Assembly: GCF_001264245.1 (NCBI RefSeq)
Contig: NZ_CP011339.1
Coordinates: forward strand, 4,526,001 to 4,590,000
From: Microcystis panniformis FACHB-1757
GTDB taxonomy: Bacteria; Cyanobacteriota; Cyanobacteriia; Cyanobacteriales; Microcystaceae
Direction of reading: 5' to 3'
DNA: 64,000 nucleotides
The position numbers and the translations under genes are program-made. Each line of letters opens with the position of its first letter. Position 1 is the stretch's first letter. Below the pieces are notes generated by a model. It was not told the DNA's origin. It was given only the letters and a program-made list of their open reading frames with translations, and searched no databases. Of this stretch, positions 46,320 through 55,454 are shown in pieces.

Positions 46320-46345
46320 TAAAAACTATTTACTTTTAGTCAAAA

Positions 46346-47584
46346 TTAATTAACTTCTAACCCCGGAATGCTTAACTGTTCGGTTTTTGGCTGTGTTTCC
46401 CCCAGATAATCCCCTTGCAACATATTAATTAAACAGCCACCAAGATGATAGGCCATATTAACGGGAACCGCGTTACCAATCTGTCGATATTGAGAGGTTA
46501 AATTACCGGTAAATTGCCAATCATCGGGAAAGGACTGCACTCGTGCATATTCTCTCACAGTCAAAGGACGAGTTTCTTGGGGATGACATCTTTCTGTTTG
46601 GGTTTGTGCCGGACTACAGGTAATAGTTAAAGCCGGTTCATCCCAAGATAATCTTTTAGCATATCCTGTCCGTCCGCCGTGATTTTTGAGACTATTTTTC
46701 ATATATTCTTTTTGAATATCCATCGGCAAATTTCGCCAATTTCCTCCTGCGGGAACTAAGGACATAATCTCTTTTTTTCTTTCTTTATATTCTACTCCTG
46801 GAGAACTTGGACAATTCTCTAGAGCTTTTTTCAGAGAAATAGTATAGTTTTTATATTGGGGAAAAATCGGTTTAATATTTAGGTCTTGACGGGTGGCGAT
46901 AATAATTAATCTTTCTCTTTTTTGGGGAACATCAAGAAATTGAGCCGATAAAACTTGATAAGCAGCATAATAACCGATTTCCTGTAAAGCTTGCATCATT
47001 AATTGCAGGGTTTCTCCTTTTTTATTGCTTAATAATCCTCGAACATTTTCGGCTATAGCGATTTTAGGTTGCACTTCCTGTAAACAACGAGCAAATTCAA
47101 AAAATAGGCTTCCTCTCAAATCTTCTAATCCTTTTCCTAACCCAGCATAACTAAAAGGTTGGCAGGGAAAACCTCCAGCTACAATATCTATTTTGTCTAT
47201 AAAATCGGAAAATTTAATCTTTTTTATGTCTTGATTTATAACATTCCATTGGGGTCGATTGAGCCTTAAAGTATTAACACAATCTTGGTTAATTTCCACC
47301 AGTAATTGGGTTTTTAGTCCCGCATTTTCTAAACCTAAAGCCATACCACCACAGCCAGCAAATAATTCAATAACCGTGTAATTAGTTGGCTCAACAGTTT
47401 GTAAAATTCTCAATTCTCCGGGGGATTGGTTATTTTTAAGATTGGTTAATTGCTCGAGATCAAATAACCAATCAACTTGATTGATTTTCTGACCTTTGAT
47501 TAATTTTTTCTTTTGCCATGTTAGTATTTCTGCGGTAGTTACACCGAGAATATTAGCGGCTTTTTGTAGATTTACCTGAGTCAT
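46346..47584 (-). CDS. DNA cytosine-5 methyltransferase of a type II restriction-modification system
   Basis: A 412-residue C5 methyltransferase. About 60 residues precede the catalytic domain and look like a small helix-turn-helix (NLQKAANILGVTTAEILTWQKK). Then come motif I ELFAGCGGMALGLENAG (about 73-89), motif IV GGFPCQPFS with catalytic Cys141, motif VI ENVRGL (about 188), motif VIII QKRERLIIIA, a short target-recognition region, and motif X QIGNAVPVNMA. It is the last of three same-strand genes with an endonuclease and an amino-methyltransferase. The N-terminal helix-turn-helix may repress the operon, as in other HTH-bearing C5 methyltransferases (inference). Confidence 0.93.
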   Translation of the reverse strand: MTQVNLQKAANILGVTTAEILTWQKKKLIKGQKINQVDWLFDLEQLTNLKNNQSPGELRILQTVEPTNYTVIELFAGCGGMALGLENAGLKTQLLVEINQDCVNTLRLNRPQWNVINQDIKKIKFSDFIDKIDIVAGGFPCQPFSYAGLGKGLEDLRGSLFFEFARCLQEVQPKIAIAENVRGLLSNKKGETLQLMMQALQEIGYYAAYQVLSAQFLDVPQKRERLIIIATRQDLNIKPIFPQYKNYTISLKKALENCPSSPGVEYKERKKEIMSLVPAGGNWRNLPMDIQKEYMKNSLKNHGGRTGYAKRLSWDEPALTITCSPAQTQTERCHPQETRPLTVREYARVQSFPDDWQFTGNLTSQYRQIGNAVPVNMAYHLGGCLINMLQGDYLGETQPKTEQLSIPGLEVN

Positions 47585-47656
47585 AACCGATAATTAGCAA
47601 CTTATCTACGTTTTTATTATAAATCAAAGTAGCTAAACTTGATGTCGAGAAAATTT

Positions 47657-48595
47657 TTAGAAATATCCTTGATATAAAACATTTTCCAGTGATGGGTTTG
47701 TATTATCAATATGAGTTTGTATTTTATCGATCATCCTTTGAAACACATCGGGATAATATTGAGAAGCATCCAAAAAATCTACATATTCCTGTCTGTGCAG
47801 CTGTCTTGCTTTTGAGGAGCGATACTCTTGTCGAAGATTAGCGGTCATACGCTTAGTTTTTCGTATAATTAACACATCATCAATTTGAGTAGAAATTATT
47901 GAAACTGGTGTCATATCAAGAAATTCGCAAATCAAAAAATATAAAGAGTTAGGAACGGCAATTTTTAAATCTCTACTTGTGGCTACAGCTTCCTGAAACA
48001 TAGTTTTATCTAAATTAGTTTTGCACTCTGCACAAACATAGCCAAGATGAGACTCAATCAATTCATGATTTTGAAATTCTGGGTCAAAAGATGACTTTAG
48101 ATATAACTTTTTGACCAGTATAAAATCCTGATTTTTGCTTCTAATATTTGCTTGACCACCTTGACCAATATTGCCGAGAGAGGATAGGAAACTTAGTCCA
48201 GAGAAGGTATTTCTTGGACCCAATTCAAAAGAGTTATCTATTCCTTGTAAACTACGGAAAACCAGCTGGGGTAAAAATTCTTCTAATATAGTATTGTCTA
48301 ATTTTAACTGTCCCTTCTGTCTATACAAAAAGTTATCTGAACTATCAAAAATTAAGTCAAGTTCAATAAAACGCTTATATCGGTTAGTAGCTGACACTAG
48401 CTTTTCTACTGCATCTGCTTGACCAGAATTAATCGATTCTAACTCGATAATCCACTGGCGATATTTTATAATAGCTTCTTCTAAACGTTCCCGATCAGCT
48501 TCTGGCAACCGAGGATTGTTAAGACAGGCAGTTAGTTTTGTGTAGTGAGGACGGGAAAATTCGTTCATGTATTTTTGTTGATGTTCAAAGGTCAA
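47657..48595 (-). CDS. Type II restriction endonuclease, Bpu10I-like
   Basis: A 312-residue protein with a PD-(D/E)XK core: Asp171 in SSFDPEF and Glu190-Cys-Lys192 in VCAECKTNLDKTMFQEA. From memory this segment matches the Bpu10I family of endonucleases; that assignment needs a database search. The gene lies between two DNA methyltransferases and its 5' end overlaps the upstream one by 11 bp, which argues for translational coupling. A start ten codons later (MNEFSRPH) would avoid the overlap. Bpu10I itself is a heterodimer cutting an asymmetric site; here only one endonuclease gene is present. Confidence 0.78.
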   Translation of the reverse strand: MTFEHQQKYMNEFSRPHYTKLTACLNNPRLPEADRERLEEAIIKYRQWIIELESINSGQADAVEKLVSATNRYKRFIELDLIFDSSDNFLYRQKGQLKLDNTILEEFLPQLVFRSLQGIDNSFELGPRNTFSGLSFLSSLGNIGQGGQANIRSKNQDFILVKKLYLKSSFDPEFQNHELIESHLGYVCAECKTNLDKTMFQEAVATSRDLKIAVPNSLYFLICEFLDMTPVSIISTQIDDVLIIRKTKRMTANLRQEYRSSKARQLHRQEYVDFLDASQYYPDVFQRMIDKIQTHIDNTNPSLENVLYQGYF

Positions 48596-49769
48596 TATAT
48601 AATCTCTTATCTAAAATTGGTGTTTTTTGAATATTATTGACTTTGGCAATTGCTGATTCTAAACATAGCTGGTTTTCTGAAGATACAAAAAGCCTACTGC
48701 TTTCCAATACCTCGAATGCTACCTCTCTAGAAATTTGTTCTATTACCTCTTGGCTAACTTGATTATTTAGGTTGATAAAATTAATTATATCCTCTATAAT
48801 AACTTTACCAAATTTATTCTTAAATTTTCTTTTTTGTCTTAATACTTTCTGAAATAGTTTGGCTTTGACCCCTATTTTTTCAATAATATCAGCATTATAA
48901 AAAGGTACGCCAAGAACGTTAGATTCTTGTCCTACAATTAAAACAATTCTTGCTTGCTGCTTGCTGACTCTCGCCAGTTCCTTTAAAATGTCACCCATAT
49001 CTAAACAGTATTGTACTACAGTGTAGAAACGATTACTCCTATTTGCTCTATTAGAGCCAATTTCTGACTTGGCTATCTTGAGTAAATCCCATCCTAAGAT
49101 TTCAGCAGATTGACGATAATTTTGATGGTAATTAAAAACATTTATATAGGGTGGAGAAGTCACAACAAAATCTATCTGATTATTTTTTAGTGGGAGAGAA
49201 CGAGCATCAGATAATCCAACCCTGAGCGGCTTTTGAGAGTAAGGTAGCTTAGTAATTATATTGCTAAGATGTAAAAATTTTTTCTGAATAAATTCCTGAG
49301 TAATTTTATTGTTACACACATCAAGAAGGATTACCAAAGCATCAAATAAAACCCTTGACCGATCCGGTAGCATATTCCTAGTATTTTGCAATTTATCTAC
49401 TAAATTTTCTACTTGGTCACTGACTTCAAAAATTCTCAAAGGAAATTCTTGATCGACGATATTTCTCAGGTTTTTAAGAACTTCTTTTTTTTGAGAATCA
49501 TTGATAAATTCATAGGTACGACTCATGATATAAGCAGCGGGATTAATCTCAAATCCATAAGCTTCTAGGGATAAATAACTTGCCTCTAGTAAGACAGTTC
49601 CGCTACCCACAAAAGGATCGAGAATGACCGAATTAGATGGGCAATAGAAACTTAATATAGTCTCTATCAGTTGGGGTGAAAACTGACCTCGCCAAACAAA
49701 TAAATTGGCTCTAGTTTTCTCAATAATGTCAAGTTTTTCTTGGGGTATAGGTTGATCAAAATCTGGCAA
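48585..49769 (-). CDS. Site-specific DNA amino-methyltransferase (N4-cytosine or N6-adenine)
   Basis: A 394-residue SAM-dependent DNA methylase. The AdoMet motif DPFVGSGTVLLEA is at residues 51-63 and the catalytic motif TSPPYINVF at 203-211. SPPY is most typical of N4-cytosine enzymes but also occurs in some N6-adenine ones. Motif I precedes motif IV by about 150 residues, the order of alpha/gamma-type enzymes. It is the first gene of the operon and overlaps the endonuclease gene by 11 bp. Together with the C5 enzyme it probably protects the two different strands of an asymmetric site. Confidence 0.87.
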   Translation of the reverse strand: MPDFDQPIPQEKLDIIEKTRANLFVWRGQFSPQLIETILSFYCPSNSVILDPFVGSGTVLLEASYLSLEAYGFEINPAAYIMSRTYEFINDSQKKEVLKNLRNIVDQEFPLRIFEVSDQVENLVDKLQNTRNMLPDRSRVLFDALVILLDVCNNKITQEFIQKKFLHLSNIITKLPYSQKPLRVGLSDARSLPLKNNQIDFVVTSPPYINVFNYHQNYRQSAEILGWDLLKIAKSEIGSNRANRSNRFYTVVQYCLDMGDILKELARVSKQQARIVLIVGQESNVLGVPFYNADIIEKIGVKAKLFQKVLRQKRKFKNKFGKVIIEDIINFINLNNQVSQEVIEQISREVAFEVLESSRLFVSSENQLCLESAIAKVNNIQKTPILDKRLYIDL

Positions 49770-49835
49770 CTTTCAATCTCCCTCTATTGCTAAAATCAAA
49801 ATTCAGGTTCTACTTTATCTAGAGAACAAACACCA

Positions 49836-49872
49836 TAAAATTTCGGGGCTGAACAAGGTTCAGCCCCGAAAT
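49836..49872 (-). terminator. Rho-independent terminator of the VKOR-Trx gene
   Basis: On the minus strand a perfect 15-bp stem (ATTTCGGGGCTGAAC) closes over a 3-nt loop and is followed by TTTTA, 7 bp past the VKOR stop codon. Confidence 0.88.
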
Positions 49873-49878
49873 ATTTTC

Positions 49879-50865
49879 CTAATTGCGTCCCGGAACTGTA
49901 TATTTAAAATTCATCGGGCCGGTATAACCAGAAATCTCCGCTAATTTCTCTAATCTTTGGGTTCCCGAATATTCTTGACCCTTAATAATCCAAGTGGGGA
50001 AACCTTTAATTCCGGCATCGCGACAAGCTTGGGGATTACCATTAACCCCTTGGGGATCGCATTCGATATAAACCCTTTCTTTTTTGAGGATTTCTCCCGC
50101 TTCCTTACCAAATAACTGTTTTTGATCGTAACAGTGGGGACACCAAAAAGCCCCGTATTCTTTCGCACCAATTGCTTTTAAATGTTTAGCTAAGGCGATT
50201 TCTGCCTCTCCCGAAACCGTGGTTACTTCCCAACCGTAGGGAGGTGTAGCAGCTGTCATTGGCCGGGTAATTTCTTCTTTTCCTCCTGTCACCGTCGGGG
50301 AATTTACTCCCGCATAAACCGCTAAAGTTCCCACCAAAGTAACCATGGCCACCACAACCATCGGCAGTATAATTTGTCCTAAACCTTCCCATTCACGACC
50401 GACAATTGTGAGAATTAATAAAGTTAAAGCGAACAAAGCCGAAGTGATGCAGTAGGGACACAATTCCCTTAATTCCGTGGCTAGAATATACATTAAATAA
50501 CCACTAAATACCGCCATCGCCGTCGCCCCCGCTAACAGCAATAACCAAGTATTATTTTCTAAACTTTTGCGGAGATTTTTCTGAGTTTCCCCATTAATAA
50601 ATAGAGGAGTGAGGGCAAAAACCGCCATGGCAATATAGGCCAAAAAACCGAACAAACTCAAGGGCAGCCCGAACACCGTAGCGTAGGGACTATTAAGCAC
50701 ACCAGTACAACCAGCCCCATCACTAGCCCCGGCGGTACAGGCTGCAGCCCCTCCCGTCAGTTTGGTAATGGTTAAATAGCCGGTCAGAATCGCCCCCACG
50801 ATCGAAACGCCCCCAATTAGGGGCCGGGAGTAGCGATGAATCCAAGGTACAGAACGACGACGCAT
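49879..50865 (-). CDS. Vitamin K epoxide reductase-thioredoxin fusion (disulfide bond formation)
   Basis: A 328-residue inner/thylakoid membrane protein that should generate disulfides outside the cytoplasm. The VKOR domain has about five helices, loop cysteines Cys43 and Cys53, and the quinone-side CxxC (Cys136-Pro-Tyr-Cys139). After helix 5 a thioredoxin-like domain has CPHC (Cys242, Cys245) and the cis-Pro loop GFPTW. It replaces separate DsbA and DsbB. All redox cysteines are present. A basic MRRRSVPW start supports the ATG chosen. Confidence 0.94.
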   Translation of the reverse strand: MRRRSVPWIHRYSRPLIGGVSIVGAILTGYLTITKLTGGAAACTAGASDGAGCTGVLNSPYATVFGLPLSLFGFLAYIAMAVFALTPLFINGETQKNLRKSLENNTWLLLLAGATAMAVFSGYLMYILATELRELCPYCITSALFALTLLILTIVGREWEGLGQIILPMVVVAMVTLVGTLAVYAGVNSPTVTGGKEEITRPMTAATPPYGWEVTTVSGEAEIALAKHLKAIGAKEYGAFWCPHCYDQKQLFGKEAGEILKKERVYIECDPQGVNGNPQACRDAGIKGFPTWIIKGQEYSGTQRLEKLAEISGYTGPMNFKYTVPGRN

Positions 50866-50895
50866 AATATTATTTAGATTAAATTACAGCAGAAT

Positions 50896-50926
<31 letters not shown>

Positions 50927-51049
50927 AATCTAAATGTACTTTGTTGAAAGGAAAAATTCCCTAACCATATTGTGTTAATTAGGACGTTTTCAATTCCTAA
51001 AAACTTAGGATCGCTATCCCCTGAAACTATCCGCCATTCTAGCAAGGGG

Positions 51050-51901
51050 TTATGTGGACAGAGGCAAAGAAGGCAGCGAATTATCAATTTTTGCCTTTTG
51101 ATCGTTGATCTGCCGGGCCGTTTCCACAAATTGCGACACCCGGATCGGATCCACTGGTTCAGTAATTTTGCCATGACGCTTGAGGGAACTAGCCACGATC
51201 ACCCCATCGGCAGCCGGCAGCAACCGCCCAATATTGTCCAAATCAGCCCCGCTGCCGATAAAAACCGGTGTTCCCTTGGCCGCCGCCACTGCCAGTTCCA
51301 AATCCTCAAAACTAGGGGGGCTACCGGTGGACCAACCGGAGAGGATCACCCCGTCTGCTAGTCCCCGTTCGATCGTATCTTGCACCGCCGTAGTCAGATT
51401 AGGGGTTCCCAAGGGGCGGGCGTGTTTAACCAAAACATCCGCTAAAATTTTGACCTCAGACCCCAATTCGCGCCGATAACGCAGGAGTTCGTGGGCTTGA
51501 CCCTCAATAATGCCCTGATCGGTGGCCATAACTCCCGTTAGCACATTAACTCGAATAAATTGGGCATTGACACAGGTAGCGATCGCTAAGGCACTATGGG
51601 CATCATTGCGGAGAACATTAAGACCAATCGGTAAGACCACCAGATTTTTAATGCGATCAACAATTAAAGTCATGGCACTAACCACGGCGGGATCCACCTG
51701 TTGCTTAGTAAAGGGGGCATCAAAAAAATTCTCGATAATCAAACCATCAACACCACCAGCAGCCAAAGCCGTCGCCTCCTGTTCAGCCCGCTCGATCACC
51801 GTCTTGAGACTACCACCCCAACGGGGGGAAGTGGGCAGGGGGGCGAGATGAACTACGCCAATAATCGGGTTTTTTGTCTTGAAAGTTGCAATTAAATTCA
51901 C
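51050..51901 (-). CDS. btpA: Photosystem I biogenesis protein BtpA
   Basis: A 283-residue BtpA, a TIM-barrel-like protein needed to stabilise photosystem I reaction-centre proteins in cyanobacteria. The hallmark start NLIATFKTKNPIIGVVHLAPLP is followed by AGGVDGLIIENF, RVNVLTGVMATDQGII and FIGSGADLDNI. I placed the start at the GTG at 51901 because family members begin with that segment. The frame is open to another GTG at 51943, adding 14 residues that look unlike the family. It is an oxygenic-phototroph marker. Confidence 0.92.
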   Translation of the reverse strand: MNLIATFKTKNPIIGVVHLAPLPTSPRWGGSLKTVIERAEQEATALAAGGVDGLIIENFFDAPFTKQQVDPAVVSAMTLIVDRIKNLVVLPIGLNVLRNDAHSALAIATCVNAQFIRVNVLTGVMATDQGIIEGQAHELLRYRRELGSEVKILADVLVKHARPLGTPNLTTAVQDTIERGLADGVILSGWSTGSPPSFEDLELAVAAAKGTPVFIGSGADLDNIGRLLPAADGVIVASSLKRHGKITEPVDPIRVSQFVETARQINDQKAKIDNSLPSLPLST

Positions 51902-52082
51902 AGCGTCTACTACTCTTAGCGTCCCCAACCAGGCGCCGCTCACCCATTTTAACAGGGTGAAGGCCTACCCACGGTTCCACGGGGGGGAAATTATTTTAAC
52001 TGCTAATGATTTTATCAAGTCCGGAATCCGTTAAAATGTCTTAACATTAGAGAAGTTTAGGATTTGGTTGATACTCGATCGC

Positions 52083-53396
52083 ATGGGCAATAAGCCAACC
52101 ATCGCCATCTCACACCTAGGCTGTGAGAAAAACCGGATCGACTCCGAGCATATGTTAGGACTGCTGGCCAAGGCCGGCTATCCCGTAGATAATGACGAGG
52201 AGTTGGCCGATTACGTTATCGTTAATACCTGTAGTTTCATTCAAGCAGCTAGAGAAGAATCCGTTCGCACCCTCGTGGAACTGGCGGAAGCTAATAAAAA
52301 AATTATTATCTCCGGCTGTATGGCCCAACATTTCCAAGATGAACTCCTGACGGAATTGCCGGAAGCCGTGGCCATTGTCGGCACGGGGGATTATCAGAAA
52401 ATTGTCGAGATTGTCGAACGGGTAGAGACGGGAGAACGAGTCAAAGAAGTCAGCGCCGATCCCACCTTTATCGCCGACGAAAATCTGCCCCGTTATCGCA
52501 CCACTACCGAAGGAGTCGCCTATCTGCGGGTAGCCGAAGGCTGCGACTATCGCTGTGCTTTCTGTATTATTCCCCACCTGCGCGGTGATCAAAGATCCCG
52601 CTCGATCGAGTCGATTGTGGCCGAAGCGCGACAATTAGCCAGCCAAGGAGTCCAAGAATTAATTCTCATTTCGCAAATAACAACCAATTATGGGTTAGAC
52701 TTATATGGCGAACCCAAATTAGCGGAACTCTTGCGAGCGCTGGGAGAAGTCGATATACCTTGGATTCGCGTTCACTACGCTTATCCGACCGGGTTAACGC
52801 CAAAGGTTATCGAGGCGATCCGAGAGACCCCGAATGTTTTACCCTATCTAGACTTGCCGCTACAACATTCCCATCCCGACATCCTGCGGGCGATGAACCG
52901 TCCCTGGCAAGGACGAGTCAACGATGGCATTATCGAGCGGATCAAGCAAGCTATCCCGAACGCGGTTTTACGAACGACTTTTATCGTCGGTTTCCCCGGA
53001 GAAACCGAGGAACATTTCAGCCATCTGCTGGAATTTGTCAAGCGTCATGAGTTCGATCACGTCGGGGTGTTTACCTTCTCCGCCGAAGAAGGTACCGCCG
53101 CTTTTGACCTGCCCAATCCAGTGCCACAGGCAATTATGGACGAACGCCGCGAAAGGTTGATGTTAACTCAGCAACCAATCTCGGAGCGCAAAAATCAAGC
53201 TTATATAGGTCACACTGTCGATGTTCTCATCGAACAGGAAAACCCGGAAACAGGAGAATTAATCGGGCGCTCCGCTCGTTTTTCCCCGGAAGTGGATGGC
53301 TTGGTTTATGTGACAGGGGAGGCGATTCTAGGTGCGATCGTACAGGTCCGAATCACTGCGGCCGATACCTACGATCTCTACGGCGAAATAGTCTAA
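52083..53396 (+). CDS. rimO: Ribosomal protein S12 methylthiotransferase RimO
   Basis: A 437-residue radical-SAM enzyme that adds a methylthio group to Asp88 of ribosomal protein S12. The N-terminal UPF0004 domain has the first cluster cysteines (Cys14 in [11 protein letters not shown], then NTCSF and SGCMAQ). The radical-SAM CxxxCxxC is Cys154, Cys158 and Cys161 (GCDYRCAFC). A TRAM domain ends the protein. The [11 protein letters not shown] motif separates RimO from MiaB. The start is the ATG at 52083; the frame is open five codons further to a TTG. Confidence 0.95.
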   Translation: MGNKPTIAISHLGCEKNRIDSEHMLGLLAKAGYPVDNDEELADYVIVNTCSFIQAAREESVRTLVELAEANKKIIISGCMAQHFQDELLTELPEAVAIVGTGDYQKIVEIVERVETGERVKEVSADPTFIADENLPRYRTTTEGVAYLRVAEGCDYRCAFCIIPHLRGDQRSRSIESIVAEARQLASQGVQELILISQITTNYGLDLYGEPKLAELLRALGEVDIPWIRVHYAYPTGLTPKVIEAIRETPNVLPYLDLPLQHSHPDILRAMNRPWQGRVNDGIIERIKQAIPNAVLRTTFIVGFPGETEEHFSHLLEFVKRHEFDHVGVFTFSAEEGTAAFDLPNPVPQAIMDERRERLMLTQQPISERKNQAYIGHTVDVLIEQENPETGELIGRSARFSPEVDGLVYVTGEAILGAIVQVRITAADTYDLYGEIV

Positions 53397-53437
53397 TTTT
53401 TCCATTTTTCTTATTTAATTCCCACAAAACAACCCTT

Positions 53438-54877
53438 ATGACCACTGGTTTCAACAATTTAGGTTTATCCGATAGCCGTCTTCAACACCTAGAAACGCTT
53501 GGATTCACCACCCCCACGGAAATTCAAACCAAAGCCATCCCTCTCCTTCTAGAAGGGCATGACATGGTAGGAATGTCACAAACGGGAACCGGCAAAACTG
53601 CCGCCTATTCCCTGCCTTTACTGGAACGCATGGACACCAAAAATCCTAACGTTCAAGCTTTAATCCTCACCCCCACCCGGGAATTAGCCCAACAGGTGGC
53701 CAGCGCCATCAAAGATTTCTCTGATGACCGTCGTCTCTTTATCCTGACAGTCTGTGGTGGTCAATCCATGGAACGTCAGATCCGCAGTCTGGAAAAAGGT
53801 GTCCAGATTGTGGTCGGGACTCCTGGCCGGGTAATTGATCTGCTCGATCGCAAAAAACTCCATCTCGAATCCCTAAACTGGGTAGTCCTCGATGAAGCGG
53901 ACGAAATGCTCAGTATGGGTTTTATCGATGATGTTAAGAAAATTCTGCAAGCATCCCCCTCCACCCGTCAAACCGCCTGTTTCTCGGCAACTATGCCCCG
54001 GGAAATCCGCGATTTAATCGCTAATTTCTTGAAATCTCCCATTTCTGTGACGGTTTCTCAACCCCAGGCCGCTCCTGCTAAAATCGAGCAGAAAATTTAT
54101 ATGATCCCTCGCGGTTGGACGAAATTAAAAGTCCTGCAACCCCTGTTAGAGATCGAACCCCTAGAATCGGCGATTATTTTCGTCCGCACCAAGCAAACCG
54201 CGGCCGAATTAACCAGCAAACTGCAAGAAGCGGGGCAAACTGTGGATGAATACCACGGTAACTTAAGCCAAGTGCAACGGGAACGACTGGTGCAACGTTT
54301 CCGCGAGGGCAAAATTAAATTAGTGGTAGCTACGGATATTGCAGCCCGCGGTCTAGATGTGGAAAATCTCAGCCACGTTATTAACTATGATCTGCCGGAT
54401 AATGCCGAAACCTATATTCACCGCATTGGCCGCACCGGCCGCGCTGGTAAAACGGGAACTGCTATATCTTTAGTAGAACCGATCGATCGGCGTTTATTAC
54501 GTCAGATTGAACAGCGTCTGCGTCAACGTCTGGAATCTAGTCCCATTCCTAGTCGCACCGAAGTAGAAGCAAAACGCCTGGCCAAGCTGCAAAATCAGCT
54601 AAAAGAGGCTTTATCGGGGGAACGGATGGCTTCTTTCTTGCCTTTAGTGCGGGATTTAAGTGAAGAATACGATCCCCAAGCGATCGCGGCGGCTGCCCTG
54701 CAAATGATCTACGATCAAAATTGTCCCCAGTGGATGAAAACCGATTGGGAAGTTCCCGCACCGACGAGCAGTAAACCGGTGATTAATAAAACTCCCCGCA
54801 GTGGTGGTAGTAAGTACCCCTCTAAGTCGAATAACCGTCCTTCCCTGGACAAAAAAATCGTCTTTCAGGAACGTTAA
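53438..54877 (+). CDS. DEAD-box RNA helicase (CrhR/DeaD-like)
   Basis: A 479-residue RNA helicase with all motifs in order: Q motif (FTTPTEIQ), I (SQTGTGKTAAYSLP), Ia (PTRELAQQ), GG, Ib (TPGR), II (LDEADEML), III (FSATMP), IV (IIFVRTK), V (ATDIAARGLD) and VI (HRIGRTGRAG). The basic C-terminal tail (about 440-479) probably binds RNA. Size and layout agree with the cyanobacterial redox- and cold-responsive CrhR, but orthology is not proven. It starts 41 bp after rimO and ends at a clear terminator. Confidence 0.93.
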   Translation: MTTGFNNLGLSDSRLQHLETLGFTTPTEIQTKAIPLLLEGHDMVGMSQTGTGKTAAYSLPLLERMDTKNPNVQALILTPTRELAQQVASAIKDFSDDRRLFILTVCGGQSMERQIRSLEKGVQIVVGTPGRVIDLLDRKKLHLESLNWVVLDEADEMLSMGFIDDVKKILQASPSTRQTACFSATMPREIRDLIANFLKSPISVTVSQPQAAPAKIEQKIYMIPRGWTKLKVLQPLLEIEPLESAIIFVRTKQTAAELTSKLQEAGQTVDEYHGNLSQVQRERLVQRFREGKIKLVVATDIAARGLDVENLSHVINYDLPDNAETYIHRIGRTGRAGKTGTAISLVEPIDRRLLRQIEQRLRQRLESSPIPSRTEVEAKRLAKLQNQLKEALSGERMASFLPLVRDLSEEYDPQAIAAAALQMIYDQNCPQWMKTDWEVPAPTSSKPVINKTPRSGGSKYPSKSNNRPSLDKKIVFQER

Positions 54878-54906
54878 TTTTTAGTTCTTGAATAGATAAC
54901 TTTAAG

Positions 54907-54943
54907 AGTTGATAGACCGTTTTGGTTCTATCAACTTTTTTTT
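54907..54943 (+). terminator. Rho-independent terminator of the DEAD-box helicase gene
   Basis: Stem AGTTGATAGA / TCTATCAACT with a 10-nt loop, followed by seven T, 29 bp after the stop. Confidence 0.92.
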
Positions 54944-55038
54944 GTCAGGTAATTTCCCAGTACGTCGTCGAAAGCATTCTACATAATTTTATAGCTAAAC
55001 TTTCGATAATTGATTCTAATCAAGTATTTGGGCTTTTT

Positions 55039-55069
55039 TTGACATTTTTACTGATAATTACTATATAAT
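55039..55069 (+). promoter_or_regulatory. Sigma70-type promoter of the unknown two-gene operon
   Basis: TTGACA at 55039-55044, then TATATA (17-bp spacing) overlapping TATAAT (19-bp spacing) at 55062-55069, about 32 bp before the ATG at 55101. It is the best-formed promoter I see in the window. Confidence 0.7.
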
Positions 55070-55100
55070 TGCCTTAAATGAATAAATTTGAACATTTAAT

Positions 55101-55454
55101 ATGTCGAGTTCGTCAGAACCTTATCGTGGGAGGGTACAAGCTCAAGGAGACGATATCCAGCAAGAGGGTGGATACAGTTGTTCTTGGGCAAGAAAAAATC
55201 CTGTTACTGCTAAAGAAGGATTATCATTTCTTGCTAATATTAAAGGGCAATGCAGCGAATGTCAACGAGAGGAACGGAAACAAGCGTTTAGAAAAGCTGA
55301 ACGCTTTGTTACAAATGCTAGTGAGCAAGGTGGTGTCACTCCAGAGGCACAACCGCACTCATTTCAGGATTCTAAACGTAAAACTAAAAACGCCCGTGTA
55401 GATATTGAAATTCGCAGTGGTCTTACCTTTATCCCTTCGCCCCAAACAGAATGA
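55101..55454 (+). CDS. Small conserved-looking protein, function unknown
   Basis: A 117-residue soluble, basic protein. I cannot name the family. Features: GYSCSWARKNPVTAKEGLSFL near residue 25, a helical segment with a CSEC pair (residues 51-54) rich in Glu/Arg/Lys, and an end RVDIEIRSGLTFIPS that reads as a beta hairpin. It has a strong promoter. Its stop overlaps the next start by four bases (ATGA), so the two proteins are likely made in a fixed ratio. It heads the accessory island at 55-63 kb. Confidence 0.72.
   Translation: MSSSSEPYRGRVQAQGDDIQQEGGYSCSWARKNPVTAKEGLSFLANIKGQCSECQREERKQAFRKAERFVTNASEQGGVTPEAQPHSFQDSKRKTKNARVDIEIRSGLTFIPSPQTE

Noticed and set aside
55078..55401. Alternative 107-residue frame overlapping the small unknown gene
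   Set aside because: It lacks the ATGA coupling to the next gene, lies closer to the promoter and has less protein-like composition; the 55101 frame is better.
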